Shown one piece after another: positions 1 to 7,734 of a stretch of 32,315 nucleotides of DNA. Each line of letters starts with the position of its first letter. Position 1 is the stretch's first letter. The translations under genes were made by a program, and so were the position numbers. The stretch spans positions 1 through 32,315 of the forward strand of contig CAYXXN010000007.1 in assembly GCA_964469055.1 (NCBI GenBank), read 5' to 3'. The stretch comes from CAYXXN01 sp964469055. Its GTDB lineage: Bacteria > Acidobacteriota > Thermoanaerobaculia > Multivoradales > JAHEKO01. The notes under the pieces were generated by a model. It saw only the letters and a program-made list of their open reading frames with translations. It was not told where the DNA came from and did not search any database.

Positions 1-1
1 G

Positions 2-1102
2 GAGTTGCGGCGCTTCGCCGACCCGATCGCCGTGCGTCACGTGGCCAACGACGTGCCAGCGGCAGCCGTCGACGCGCTCCTCGCCGTCACCCGCGAGAGC
101 GTCGGGCTCTTCCAGCGCTACTTCCGCTGGAAAGCCGGAGCGCTCTCCCTGGAGCGGCTGCGGCGCTGCGACCTCTACGCGCCGCTCGCCCCGGCCACGC
201 GACAGGTGCCCTACGGCGAGGGCATGGAGTTGGTGCTTGCCACCTTCCGTGATTTCGATCCGCGCCTGGCCGAGCTGGGCGGCCGCGTCTTCGCGGAGGG
301 CCACGTGGACTCGGCGCCCCGCAAGGGCAAGAAGGGCGGGGCTTTCTGCTCGACCGTCCTGCCGCGCCTGACGCCCTGGGTGCTCCTCAACTACACGGGC
401 CGCCTGCGCGACGTTGCGACCCTCGCCCACGAGCTCGGCCACGCACTCCACAGCCTTCTCGCCGCGGGCCGCTCGCTCCTCACCCAGCACCCGTCCCTGC
501 CGCTCGCCGAGACGGCATCGGTCTTCGCCGAGATGCTCCTGACCGACCGGCTCCTGGCCGAGGAGCAGGACCCCGCGGCCCGACGGGAGCTCCTGGCCGC
601 CAAGCTCGACGACGTCTACGCCACGGTGGTGCGCCAGGCCTACTTCACGCTCTTCGAGGTCGAGGCTCACCGCGCCATCCTCGCCGGCTGCCGGAACGAG
701 GACCTGGACGAGTTGTACACGCGAGGCCTCGCGGAGCAGTTCGGCGACGCCGTCGAGGTCGCGCCGGAGTTCGCGCGCGAGTGGGTGTCGATCCCGCACC
801 TCTTCCACACCCCGTTCTACTGCTACGCCTACGCCTTCGGCCAGCTCCTCGTCCTCGCCCTCTACCAGCGCTTCCGGGAGGAGGGACAGGCCTTCGTCCC
901 GGGCTACCTGCGGCTCCTCGCCTGGGGCGGCGCCGCCCGGCCGCTCGACATCCTGGACGAGGCCGGAGTCGATCCCTGCGACCCGGAGTTCTGGCGGGGT
1001 GGCTTCGCGGTGGTGGAGAACCTGCTCACCCGCCTCGAGAGCAGCGGCGGGGCGCGCGCGCCCTCTCGCCACCCGGCTCAGGGCAGCTCGGTTTCTCGCT
1101 AA
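2..1102 (+). CDS. M3 family oligoendopeptidase (PepF-like), 5'-truncated by window edge
   Basis: C-terminal part of a zinc metallopeptidase of family M3 (thimet oligopeptidase / oligoendopeptidase F), which cleaves short peptides, usually in the cytoplasm. The reading frame is open from base 2, so the true start lies outside the window. About 365 residues are present, against roughly 560-600 for the family. The zinc site HELGHALH (HExxH) is encoded at about 428-445, and the downstream ETASVFAEMLL segment supplies the expected third ligand Glu. The C-terminal helical part with HTPFYCYAYAFGQLL is also typical. Its TAA stop shares the CTAA tetranucleotide with the stop of the convergent GGDEF gene, so the two coding regions overlap by 4 bases. 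Family assignment is secure; the natural substrate is unknown. Confidence 0.9.
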   Translation, partial: ELRRFADPIAVRHVANDVPAAAVDALLAVTRESVGLFQRYFRWKAGALSLERLRRCDLYAPLAPATRQVPYGEGMELVLATFRDFDPRLAELGGRVFAEGHVDSAPRKGKKGGAFCSTVLPRLTPWVLLNYTGRLRDVATLAHELGHALHSLLAAGRSLLTQHPSLPLAETASVFAEMLLTDRLLAEEQDPAARRELLAAKLDDVYATVVRQAYFTLFEVEAHRAILAGCRNEDLDELYTRGLAEQFGDAVEVAPEFAREWVSIPHLFHTPFYCYAYAFGQLLVLALYQRFREEGQAFVPGYLRLLAWGGAARPLDILDEAGVDPCDPEFWRGGFAVVENLLTRLESSGGARAPSRHPAQGSSVSR

Positions 1103-2325
1103 GCTCGAGTCTCGCTCGCCCGGTAGAGGGCCACGCGGTCTTTTCCCGCACGCTTGGCCTCGTAGAGCGCCTGATCGGCGCGTCGCGTCAGCTCTTCGGC
1201 GTCGAGGGCGAGGTCCTCCGTCGTCGGCTGCCAGCCGTAGACCCCGAAGCTCATGGTGATGCTCACCGTGACACCGGGCGCGACATCGATCCCCTCGCCG
1301 GCGATCGACTCCCGCAACCGCTCGGCCTGCTGCGCCGCCGTCTCCAAGCTCGTCTCGGGGAACAGCATGGCGAATTCCTCTCCGCCCACCCGCGAGACGG
1401 TGTCGGTGCGGCGGCAGCCGGCAGCGAGCCGACGGCTGATCGCCTTGAGAGCGGCGTCGCCGGCCGCGTGCCCCCAGGTGTCGTTGAGGCGCTTGAAGTC
1501 GTCGATGTCACCGACCGCGACGGTGAACGGGCGCAGGCTGCGGCGCGCCCGGACCAGCTCCTGGCTCAGCCGCTCCTGGAAGATGCGCCGGCGGGACAGG
1601 CCCGTGACGGTGTCGTTGCTCGCCAGAGCGAAGAGCCGCGCGTGCTCGAGCATGGCCGAGGAACGCTCGGCGATGCTCTCGAGGCGCTCGAGATCGGCGC
1701 CGTCGAGCGCGCGTCCGTCGCGCGTGGCGCCGAGGACGAGCAGACCCAGCAGCTCTTCCTGGAACACGACGGGCACGAGGTACTCGGCCTCGAGGGCGTC
1801 GAGCGCGGCCGGCAGTCGGGTACCTTCGTCCCGCGCCTGTTCGCCCGAGATCGGGCGGGTGCCCCAGCGAACGCGCCAGGGCGTCAGCTCCTCGGTGCGC
1901 AGCAGCAGCGTCCCCGGGTCGATGTCGTGGCCGCGCACGGCGCGCAGACGGTAGAAGCGGCCGGTCGGGTCGGAGACGAAGAGGGCCGTCGAGGCCACCC
2001 CCAGTGCCGTCTTGACGTTCTTGACCAGGCGTGCCGCGACTTCGTCGAGGCTCGAGGCGCCGGCCAGATCCGACAGCAGCTTCTGCTCGAGCTGCTGGAG
2101 CGCCAGCTTGCGGGGGAAGAAGCGGGCATCGATCCATCGGCTGATCCGCCGGCGGACAGGCTCGAACGCGGCCCCCACCACGGCGGTCAGCACGGCGAGG
2201 AGCCAAACCGGTGGCTGGCGCTGGACGAAGAGCCGAAAGATCCCGGCCAGCAGGAGCCAGCCAGCGGCCACCATGGCGGCCAGCGCCAGGACCGTGAGGG
2301 AGCAGGTCAACAGACGGCGATGCAT
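1099..2325 (-). CDS. Membrane GAF-GGDEF diguanylate cyclase
   Basis: Probable diguanylate cyclase making c-di-GMP from two GTP, anchored in the inner membrane. From the ATG at 2325 it is 408 residues: two hydrophobic segments (about 5-30 and 37-55), a linker of the RRRISRWIDARFF type seen in membrane sensor proteins, a GAF-like domain (about 75-230) and a C-terminal GGDEF domain (about 240-405). The active-site motif is GGEEF near residue 314. An inhibitory-site motif RRTD (RxxD) lies five residues upstream, so product feedback inhibition is plausible. An in-frame TTG at 2379 would add 18 residues, but it overlaps the likely -10 box (TGGTAGATT on the minus strand), so I prefer 2325. Divergent from the DUF3108-like gene. 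The signal sensed by the GAF domain is unknown. Confidence 0.87.
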   Translation of the reverse strand: MHRRLLTCSLTVLALAAMVAAGWLLLAGIFRLFVQRQPPVWLLAVLTAVVGAAFEPVRRRISRWIDARFFPRKLALQQLEQKLLSDLAGASSLDEVAARLVKNVKTALGVASTALFVSDPTGRFYRLRAVRGHDIDPGTLLLRTEELTPWRVRWGTRPISGEQARDEGTRLPAALDALEAEYLVPVVFQEELLGLLVLGATRDGRALDGADLERLESIAERSSAMLEHARLFALASNDTVTGLSRRRIFQERLSQELVRARRSLRPFTVAVGDIDDFKRLNDTWGHAAGDAALKAISRRLAAGCRRTDTVSRVGGEEFAMLFPETSLETAAQQAERLRESIAGEGIDVAPGVTVSITMSFGVYGWQPTTEDLALDAEELTRRADQALYEAKRAGKDRVALYRASETRA

Positions 2326-2377
2326 CGGCCCGACTTCCCGCTGGCAACCGCGACGGGGTGCGCTGGGATCGCCCGGC

Positions 2378-2386
2378 AATCTACCA
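2378..2386 (-). promoter_or_regulatory. Extended -10 promoter of the GGDEF gene
   Basis: Minus strand reads TGG TAGATT, an extended -10 (TGn plus TAnnnT). The box occupies 2378-2383. Expected transcription start is near 2371, giving a leader of about 46 bases before the ATG at 2325. It also argues against the TTG at 2379, which lies inside the box. Confidence 0.45.
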
Positions 2387-2388
2387 GG

Positions 2389-2419
2389 TTGAGGAGGCGG
2401 GCGACGATGCCGGTATCAT
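2389..2419 (+). promoter_or_regulatory. Promoter for leaderless DUF3108-like gene
   Basis: TATCAT at 2414-2419 with TTGAGG at 2389-2394 (19-base spacer). Six bases separate the -10 box from the ATG at 2426, so the predicted transcription start coincides with the start codon. No Shine-Dalgarno sequence can fit. Confidence 0.5.
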
Positions 2420-2425
2420 CCACCG

Positions 2426-3097
2426 ATGCCTCGGCGCCGAATCCTCGCCATCTGGCTCGGCTTGGCCGCCTGCCGGTGCGTCGCAGCGTCGGCCGCGCTC
2501 CCCGCCGAGGAGGCGCTCGACTACCGCTGGAGCCTGGGGGGCCTCTTCGGCACGCTGGCCCGCATGGTGCTCCCCGGCCGCGGCGAGGGTCGGCTCACCA
2601 CGTGCCTGGTCGAGGATGGCCGCTTGCGGATCGAGTTGGTGGTGACCTCGGCCGAGGGGCCCGCGGGCGACTACTGGCGCTACGCGGCGGTGATCGAGCC
2701 CGAGAGCGGGCGCACCCTGCGGGCCGAAAGCGCCTACCGCTACGGCGAGAAGAGCCGGGAACGCGAGGCGGACCTCGACCAGGAGCAGGTCATCGACGTG
2801 GCCTCCGGCATCCACCTCGTGCGCCGCCGCCGGCCCGCCTCGCCGTTGAACCTCTCTATTTGGAGCGACGGCAAGGTCTACCCCGTCGTCATCGAGCCGC
2901 GGGGCTGGAAGTCCGTCTCGCTGCCCAACGGCAGGCGACGGGCGGAGCTGTTCGCGATTCGCCCGCGCAGCGTGCCCGGTCAGCGGTCGTGGAACGGCAG
3001 GATCGACCTGTATCTCGAAGAGGGGGAGCGCGCGCGGCCGGTGTCCATCGTCGTCGACCGGCGCTGGGCGAAGGTCGAGCTCGTGCTCGTGGACTAG
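2426..3097 (+). CDS. Secreted DUF3108-like protein
   Basis: Protein of 223 residues with an N-terminal signal sequence (hydrophobic core about residues 5-25, likely cleavage near ASA-ALPAEE). The rest looks like a soluble, beta-rich periplasmic protein: short strands, a conserved-looking LSIWSDGKVYPVVIE segment, and a C-terminal half ending in WAKVELVLVD. This pattern resembles the DUF3108 family, whose function is unknown; a search would be needed to confirm it. It is transcribed divergently from the GGDEF gene, apparently without a leader. Its TAG stop (3095-3097) is embedded in the -10-like box upstream of sodC. No catalytic motif is visible. Confidence 0.7.
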   Translation: MPRRRILAIWLGLAACRCVAASAALPAEEALDYRWSLGGLFGTLARMVLPGRGEGRLTTCLVEDGRLRIELVVTSAEGPAGDYWRYAAVIEPESGRTLRAESAYRYGEKSREREADLDQEQVIDVASGIHLVRRRRPASPLNLSIWSDGKVYPVVIEPRGWKSVSLPNGRRRAELFAIRPRSVPGQRSWNGRIDLYLEEGERARPVSIVVDRRWAKVELVLVD

Positions 3098-3100
3098 ACT
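3095..3100 (+). promoter_or_regulatory. -10 box upstream of sodC
   Basis: TAGACT, the same -10 form seen before serS, the FHA phosphatase and the 13691 TPR gene. It overlaps the stop codon of the DUF3108-like gene. No good -35 is visible. Predicted leader is about 23 bases and contains the Shine-Dalgarno sequence GAGGAAACC just before the ATG at 3130. Confidence 0.4.
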
Positions 3101-3129
3101 AGCGGCCCGAGGCGAGAAAAGAGGAAACC

Positions 3130-3684
3130 ATGCGACGAATCTGGATGTTGGTCTTCGCGGGCCTGATCGCCCAACTGGCCTGCGCGGCCGCCCCGGAAAC
3201 TCCCTCCCAGGAGGGCTCGGGGGCAGCCGCCGGGATGGCGAGCGCCACGCTGACCGGGAAGGCCGGCAGTGGGGCCAGCGGCTCGGTCGCCTTCCAGGCC
3301 ATGGCGGGAGGGGTGCACATCGAAGCCAAGGTGGCGGGCGTGCCGCCCGGCAGCCACGGCTTCCACCTGCACGAGACGGGGGACTGCAGCGCTCCAGACT
3401 TCTCTTCGGCCGGTGGTCACTTCAACCCCGCGGCCGTCGAGCACGGCGGCCCGGAGGCGGCCGTCTGTCACGCCGGCGATCTCGGCAATTTAGAGGTGGG
3501 ACCCGGCGGCACGGGAACGCTGTCGGTCCATTCGAGCCAGCTCGCGATCGGCGAGGGACCGAACGCCGTCGTCGGGCGCGCCGTCATCCTGCACGAGAAC
3601 GCCGACGACCTCACGACCCAGCCGACGGGCAACGCCGGCGGTCGCCTCGCCTGTGGCGTCGTCTCGGCAGCGGCGACACCGTAA
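3130..3684 (+). CDS. sodC: Cu/Zn superoxide dismutase, exported
   Basis: Periplasmic copper-zinc superoxide dismutase converting superoxide to oxygen and hydrogen peroxide. 184 residues with an N-terminal export signal (about 1-20); the Cys at the end of LIAQLAC could be a lipid-anchor site, but the lipobox is weak. All metal ligands expected for the family are visible: HGFHLH (H79, H81), GGHFNP (H97), EHGGP (H105), HAGDLGN (H114, D117) and LHENADD (H155). GDCSAP and RLACGVV carry the structural disulfide cysteines. An extra Cys precedes H114. The start is supported by GAGGAAACC before the ATG. It ends 23 bases before aceE, so it could share transcripts with the PDH operon. Confidence 0.95.
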   Translation: MRRIWMLVFAGLIAQLACAAAPETPSQEGSGAAAGMASATLTGKAGSGASGSVAFQAMAGGVHIEAKVAGVPPGSHGFHLHETGDCSAPDFSSAGGHFNPAAVEHGGPEAAVCHAGDLGNLEVGPGGTGTLSVHSSQLAIGEGPNAVVGRAVILHENADDLTTQPTGNAGGRLACGVVSAAATP

Positions 3685-3707
3685 CCGCCGGTGGCGGGAG
3701 CCCACGC

Positions 3708-6392
3708 GTGAGTGATCCCTTCCGCCGCCAGCTCGAGGACCTCGACCCGCAAGAGACCCGCGAGTGGAAGGACGCGCTCGAGGAAGTCATCGAGCGAGAT
3801 GGCCCCGAGCGCGCCCACTTCCTGATCGAGGCCCTGGTCGACAAGGCCCGGCGCTCCGGCGCCTATCTGCCGTACAACGCGACGACGGCCTATATCAACA
3901 CCATCCCCCGCCACCAGGAAGAACAGCGGCCGGGGGACCCCGCGCTCGAGCGACGCTTGAAGAGCATCCTGCGCTGGAACGCGCTGGCCATGGTGGTGCG
4001 CGCCAACCGCAAGGAGGGGGGCTTGGGCGGGCATATCGCCACGTACCAGTCGGCGGCTACCCTCTTCGAGGTGGGCTTCAACCATTTCTTCCGCGCCCGT
4101 TCGGAGAAGCACGGCGGCGACCTGGTGATGTTCCAAGGCCACAGCTCCCCGGGCATCTACGCTCGCGCTTACCTCGAGGGCCGGCTCACCGAGGAGCAGC
4201 TCGCCAACTTCCGCAGCGAGGTGGACGCCCACGGGCTCTCCTCCTATCCCCATCCCTGGCTGATGCCGGGCTTCTGGCAGTTCCCGACCGTGTCGATGGG
4301 CCTGACGGCGATCTCGGCCATCTACCAGGCGCGCTTCATGAGGTACCTCACGCACCGGGGCCTGCTCGACACGGAAGGCCGCAAGGTGTGGGCCTTCCTG
4401 GGCGACGGCGAGATGGACGAGCCCGAATCGCTGGGAGCGATCTCGCTCGCCTCGCGCGAGAGGCTCGACAACCTGATCTTCGTCATCAACTGCAACTTGC
4501 AGCGGCTCGACGGCCCGGTGCGGGGCAACGGCAAGATCATCCAGGAGCTCGAGGCCGTCTTCCGTGGCGCCGGCTGGAACGTCCTCAAGGTGATCTGGGG
4601 CTCCAACTGGGACCCGCTCCTCGCCAAGGACGCGAGCGGCCTGTTGCGGCAGCGCATGGAGGAGGCCGTCGACGGCGACTACCAAGCCTACGCCGCCAAC
4701 GAGGGCGGCTTCGTCCGCGAGCACTTCTTCGGCAAGTACCCGGAGCTCGCCGAGATGGTGGCCGACATGTCCGACGAGGACCTCTGGCGCTTGAAGCGCG
4801 GCGGTCACGACCCGCAGAAGGTCTACGCCGCCTACGCGGCGGCGGTCCAGCACCAGGGCCAGCCGACGGTCATCCTCGCCAAGACGATCAAGGGCTACGG
4901 CATGGGTGAGGCGGGCGAGGGCCAGAACATCACGCATCAGCAGAAGAAGATGGGCGAGGAGGCGCTGCGCCAGTTTCGCGATCGCTTCAACATCCCCATC
5001 TCCGACGAGCAGTTGGGGGAGCTGCCCTTCTACAAGCCGGAGGAGGACAGCGCCGTCCTGCGCTACCTGCGCGAGCGGCGCACGGCGTTGGGCGGCTTCC
5101 TGCCGCGGCGCGAGGCGTCGGCGCCGCCGCTGCCGGCCCCGGAGCTCACCGCCTTCCACGCCGTGCTCGAGGGCTCGGGCGAGCGCGAGATGTCGACCAC
5201 CATGGCCTTCGTCCGCCTGCTCCTCACGCTCACTCGCGACGAGCACCTGCGCGATCGGGTGGTGCCGATCGTCGCCGATGAAGCCCGCACCTTCGGCATG
5301 GAAGGGTTGTTCCGCCAGCTCGGCATCTACTCGCCGGTGGGTCAGCTCTACACACCCGTCGACCGCGACCAGCTCGCCTGGTACCGCGAGGAGAAGAACG
5401 GTCAGATCCTCGAGGAGGGCATCACCGAGGCCGGCTCGCTCGCTTCGTGGATGGCCGCGGGCACGGCCTACGCCAACCACGGCATCGCGATGATTCCCTT
5501 CTTCATCTTCTACTCGATGTTCGGCTTCCAGCGGGTGGGGGATCTCATCTGGCAAGCCGGGGACATGCGCACGCGCGGGTTCCTGCTGGGCGCCACTTCG
5601 GGTCGCACGACGCTCAACGGCGAGGGGCTTCAGCACCAGGACGGCCACAGCCAGCTCGTCGCCACGACGGTGCCCAACTGCGTCGCCTACGACCCGACCT
5701 ACGCCTACGAGCTGGCGGTGATCCTCCAAGACGGCCTCTCCCGGATGCTCGGCGGCGAGGACGTCTTCTACTACGTGACGCTCTTGAACGAGAACTACGC
5801 GCATCCACCGATGCCGCAAGGTGTCGAGGACGGGATCCGTCGCGGCATGTACCTGCTCTCCGAGGTCGCCGTTGCGGGTAAGGGCAAGAAGGCGGCGCCG
5901 ACCGTGCAGCTCCTGGGCTCGGGCGCCATCCTGCGCGAGGTGGAGGCGGCCGCCCGGCTGCTGGCCGAGGACTTCGGCGTCGGCTCGACGGTGTGGAGCG
6001 TGCCCTCGTTCAGCGAGCTGCGGCGCGAGGGTCTCGCCGTGGAACGCTGGAACCGGCGGCACCCGAGGGAAGAGGCGCGGCGACCGTACGTCGCTCGCTG
6101 CCTGGGTGAGCGCCCCGGGCCCGTAGTGGCGGCCACCGATTACCTGCGCACGGTCGCCGACCAGATCCGGGCCTGGGTCCCCGGGCGCTACCTCGTCCTC
6201 GGCACCGACGGCTTCGGTCGCTCGGATCGGCGCGAGCGCTTGCGTTCCTTCTTCGAGGTCGACCGCCACAACATCGTGGTGGCGGCTCTCGAGGCGCTGG
6301 CGGCCGATGGCGCGCTGCCGCTGGAGCGTTGGGCCGAGGCCCTGGAGCGCTACGCGCTCGATCCGGAGAAGCCGGCCCCGTGGACCGTTTGA
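3708..6392 (+). CDS. aceE: Pyruvate dehydrogenase E1 component, homodimeric type
   Basis: Thiamine-diphosphate-dependent E1 of the pyruvate dehydrogenase complex: decarboxylates pyruvate and reductively acetylates the lipoyl group of E2. 894 residues, matching the single-chain AceE family. The ThDP/Mg motif GDGEMDEPESLG begins at residue 232 and continues to NCNLQRLDGPV. Other family signatures are VREHFFGKYPE, KTIKGYGMGEAGEGQN, the active-site-loop NITHQQKKM, ADEARTFGMEGLFRQ and the C-terminal VLGTDGFGRSD. GTG start at 3708 with GGGAG about 8 bases upstream. A small inverted repeat (CCGCC-GGT-GGCGG, 3685-3697) separates sodC and aceE. First gene of aceE-aceF-lpd, with 22 bases to aceF. Confidence 0.97.
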   Translation: MSDPFRRQLEDLDPQETREWKDALEEVIERDGPERAHFLIEALVDKARRSGAYLPYNATTAYINTIPRHQEEQRPGDPALERRLKSILRWNALAMVVRANRKEGGLGGHIATYQSAATLFEVGFNHFFRARSEKHGGDLVMFQGHSSPGIYARAYLEGRLTEEQLANFRSEVDAHGLSSYPHPWLMPGFWQFPTVSMGLTAISAIYQARFMRYLTHRGLLDTEGRKVWAFLGDGEMDEPESLGAISLASRERLDNLIFVINCNLQRLDGPVRGNGKIIQELEAVFRGAGWNVLKVIWGSNWDPLLAKDASGLLRQRMEEAVDGDYQAYAANEGGFVREHFFGKYPELAEMVADMSDEDLWRLKRGGHDPQKVYAAYAAAVQHQGQPTVILAKTIKGYGMGEAGEGQNITHQQKKMGEEALRQFRDRFNIPISDEQLGELPFYKPEEDSAVLRYLRERRTALGGFLPRREASAPPLPAPELTAFHAVLEGSGEREMSTTMAFVRLLLTLTRDEHLRDRVVPIVADEARTFGMEGLFRQLGIYSPVGQLYTPVDRDQLAWYREEKNGQILEEGITEAGSLASWMAAGTAYANHGIAMIPFFIFYSMFGFQRVGDLIWQAGDMRTRGFLLGATSGRTTLNGEGLQHQDGHSQLVATTVPNCVAYDPTYAYELAVILQDGLSRMLGGEDVFYYVTLLNENYAHPPMPQGVEDGIRRGMYLLSEVAVAGKGKKAAPTVQLLGSGAILREVEAAARLLAEDFGVGSTVWSVPSFSELRREGLAVERWNRRHPREEARRPYVARCLGERPGPVVAATDYLRTVADQIRAWVPGRYLVLGTDGFGRSDRRERLRSFFEVDRHNIVVAALEALAADGALPLERWAEALERYALDPEKPAPWTV

Positions 6393-6414
6393 CCCGCCAC
6401 CGGGGCGAGCGCTG

Positions 6415-7716
6415 ATGGCCAGGATCGAGCGGGTCCTGGTGCCGGACCTGGGCGATTTCGAGACCGTCGACATCGTCGAGGTGCTCGTCCACGCCGGGCA
6501 GCAGGTGCGCGCCGAAGACTCGCTGATCACGCTGGAGAGCGACAAGGCGACGATGGATGTGCCGGCGCCCCTGACCGGGCGGGTGCAGGAGGTGTCGGTG
6601 CGCGCCGGTGACAAGGTGGCGCGGGGCGACCTGATCCTGACCTTGGAAGTAGCGGCGGAGGCTGCCGCCGCCCCCGCGCCGACTCCCGGGCACGCGCCGC
6701 CGCCGGCCGCGCCAGCCCCTGCGCCTGCGGCGCCGGCGCCCGCGGCACCGCTCCCGGCGACACCCCGCGCCGCCGCCGCGCCGCCGGCTCCGGCGTCGGC
6801 CGAGGACCACGCCGCCTTCACCAAGGCCTACGCCAGCCCCGCCGTTCGCCGTTACGCCCGCGAGCTGGGCGTCGACCTGGCCCGCGTGCGGGGCAGCGGC
6901 CGCCAGGGTCGGATCGTGAAGGAAGACGTGCAGGGCTTCGTCAAGGAAACCCTCGCCCGGCCGGCGGCGTCGACGGGAGGCGCCTTGCCGGCGATGCCGG
7001 TCGTCGACTTCGCCAAGTTCGGCGAGATCGAGCGTCGGCCCCTCACTCGGGTGCAGCGGATCGCCGGACCGCACCTCCATCGCAGCTGGCTCCACGTCCC
7101 CCACGTCACGCAGCACGACGAAGCCGACATCACCGAACTCGAGGCCTTCCGCAAGGCACAGGGCCCCCGCGCCGAGCGCGAGGGCGTCAAGCTCACGTTC
7201 CTGCCCTTCCTGATGAAGGCGGCGGTGGCGGCATTGAAACAGCACCCGCTCGTCAACGCCTCGCTCGACCCGGACGGCGAGCACGTCATCCTCAAGCGCT
7301 ACTACCACCTCGGCATCGCCGTCGACACGCCCCAGGGCCTGGTCGTGCCGGTGATCCGCGACGTCGACAAGAAGGGCCTGTTCGAGCTGGCGCGCGAGCT
7401 CGCCGAGGTCTCCGTCGCGACGCGCGAGGGGAAGCTCACGCCGGAGCGCCTACGGGGCGGCTCGTTCACGCTCTCGAGTCTCGGCGGCATCGGCGGCGGC
7501 CACTTCACGCCGATCGTCAACGCTCCCGAGGTGGCGATCCTGGGCATCGGGCGCGCCCGCGAGCGTCCGGTCTGGGACGGCGCCGCCTTCGTGCCGCGCC
7601 TCGTCCTGCCGCTCTCGCTCTCCTACGACCACCGCGTGATCGACGGCGCACTGGGCGTCCGCTTCACGACCCTGCTGGCCGAGCTCCTGGGAGACCTCCG
7701 CCGGCTGCTGCTGTGA
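6415..7716 (+). CDS. aceF: Dihydrolipoamide acetyltransferase (PDH E2), single lipoyl domain
   Basis: E2 core of the pyruvate dehydrogenase complex; transfers acetyl from lipoamide to CoA. From the ATG at 6415 it is 433 residues (an in-frame start at 6307 lies inside aceE and is rejected). Order: one lipoyl domain (1-80) with lipoylated K44 in ESDKATMDVP; a long Ala-Pro linker (about 82-128); a peripheral-subunit-binding domain (about 138-175, YASPAVRRYARELGVDL); and the catalytic acyltransferase domain ending in YDHRVIDG, with catalytic H406 and D410. One lipoyl domain is fewer than the three of E. coli AceF; the second lipoyl domain of this operon is on E3 (lpd). Lies between aceE and lpd. 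Confidence 0.96.
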   Translation: MARIERVLVPDLGDFETVDIVEVLVHAGQQVRAEDSLITLESDKATMDVPAPLTGRVQEVSVRAGDKVARGDLILTLEVAAEAAAAPAPTPGHAPPPAAPAPAPAAPAPAAPLPATPRAAAAPPAPASAEDHAAFTKAYASPAVRRYARELGVDLARVRGSGRQGRIVKEDVQGFVKETLARPAASTGGALPAMPVVDFAKFGEIERRPLTRVQRIAGPHLHRSWLHVPHVTQHDEADITELEAFRKAQGPRAEREGVKLTFLPFLMKAAVAALKQHPLVNASLDPDGEHVILKRYYHLGIAVDTPQGLVVPVIRDVDKKGLFELARELAEVSVATREGKLTPERLRGGSFTLSSLGGIGGGHFTPIVNAPEVAILGIGRARERPVWDGAAFVPRLVLPLSLSYDHRVIDGALGVRFTTLLAELLGDLRRLLL

Positions 7717-7734
7717 GCCGGCGGAGCTGAGGGC

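Noticed and set aside
781..3102. 773-residue plus-strand frame across M3, GGDEF and DUF3108-like genes
   Set aside because: It crosses three confident genes in other frames, with Arg/Pro-rich composition typical of out-of-frame translation in GC-rich DNA.
3468..6824. 1118-residue open frame on the minus strand opposite aceE and aceF
   Set aside because: It mirrors the codon-position GC bias of the plus-strand genes, matches no family and is low-complexity (Arg/Ala/Gly/His). The plus-strand AceE and AceF are unmistakable.
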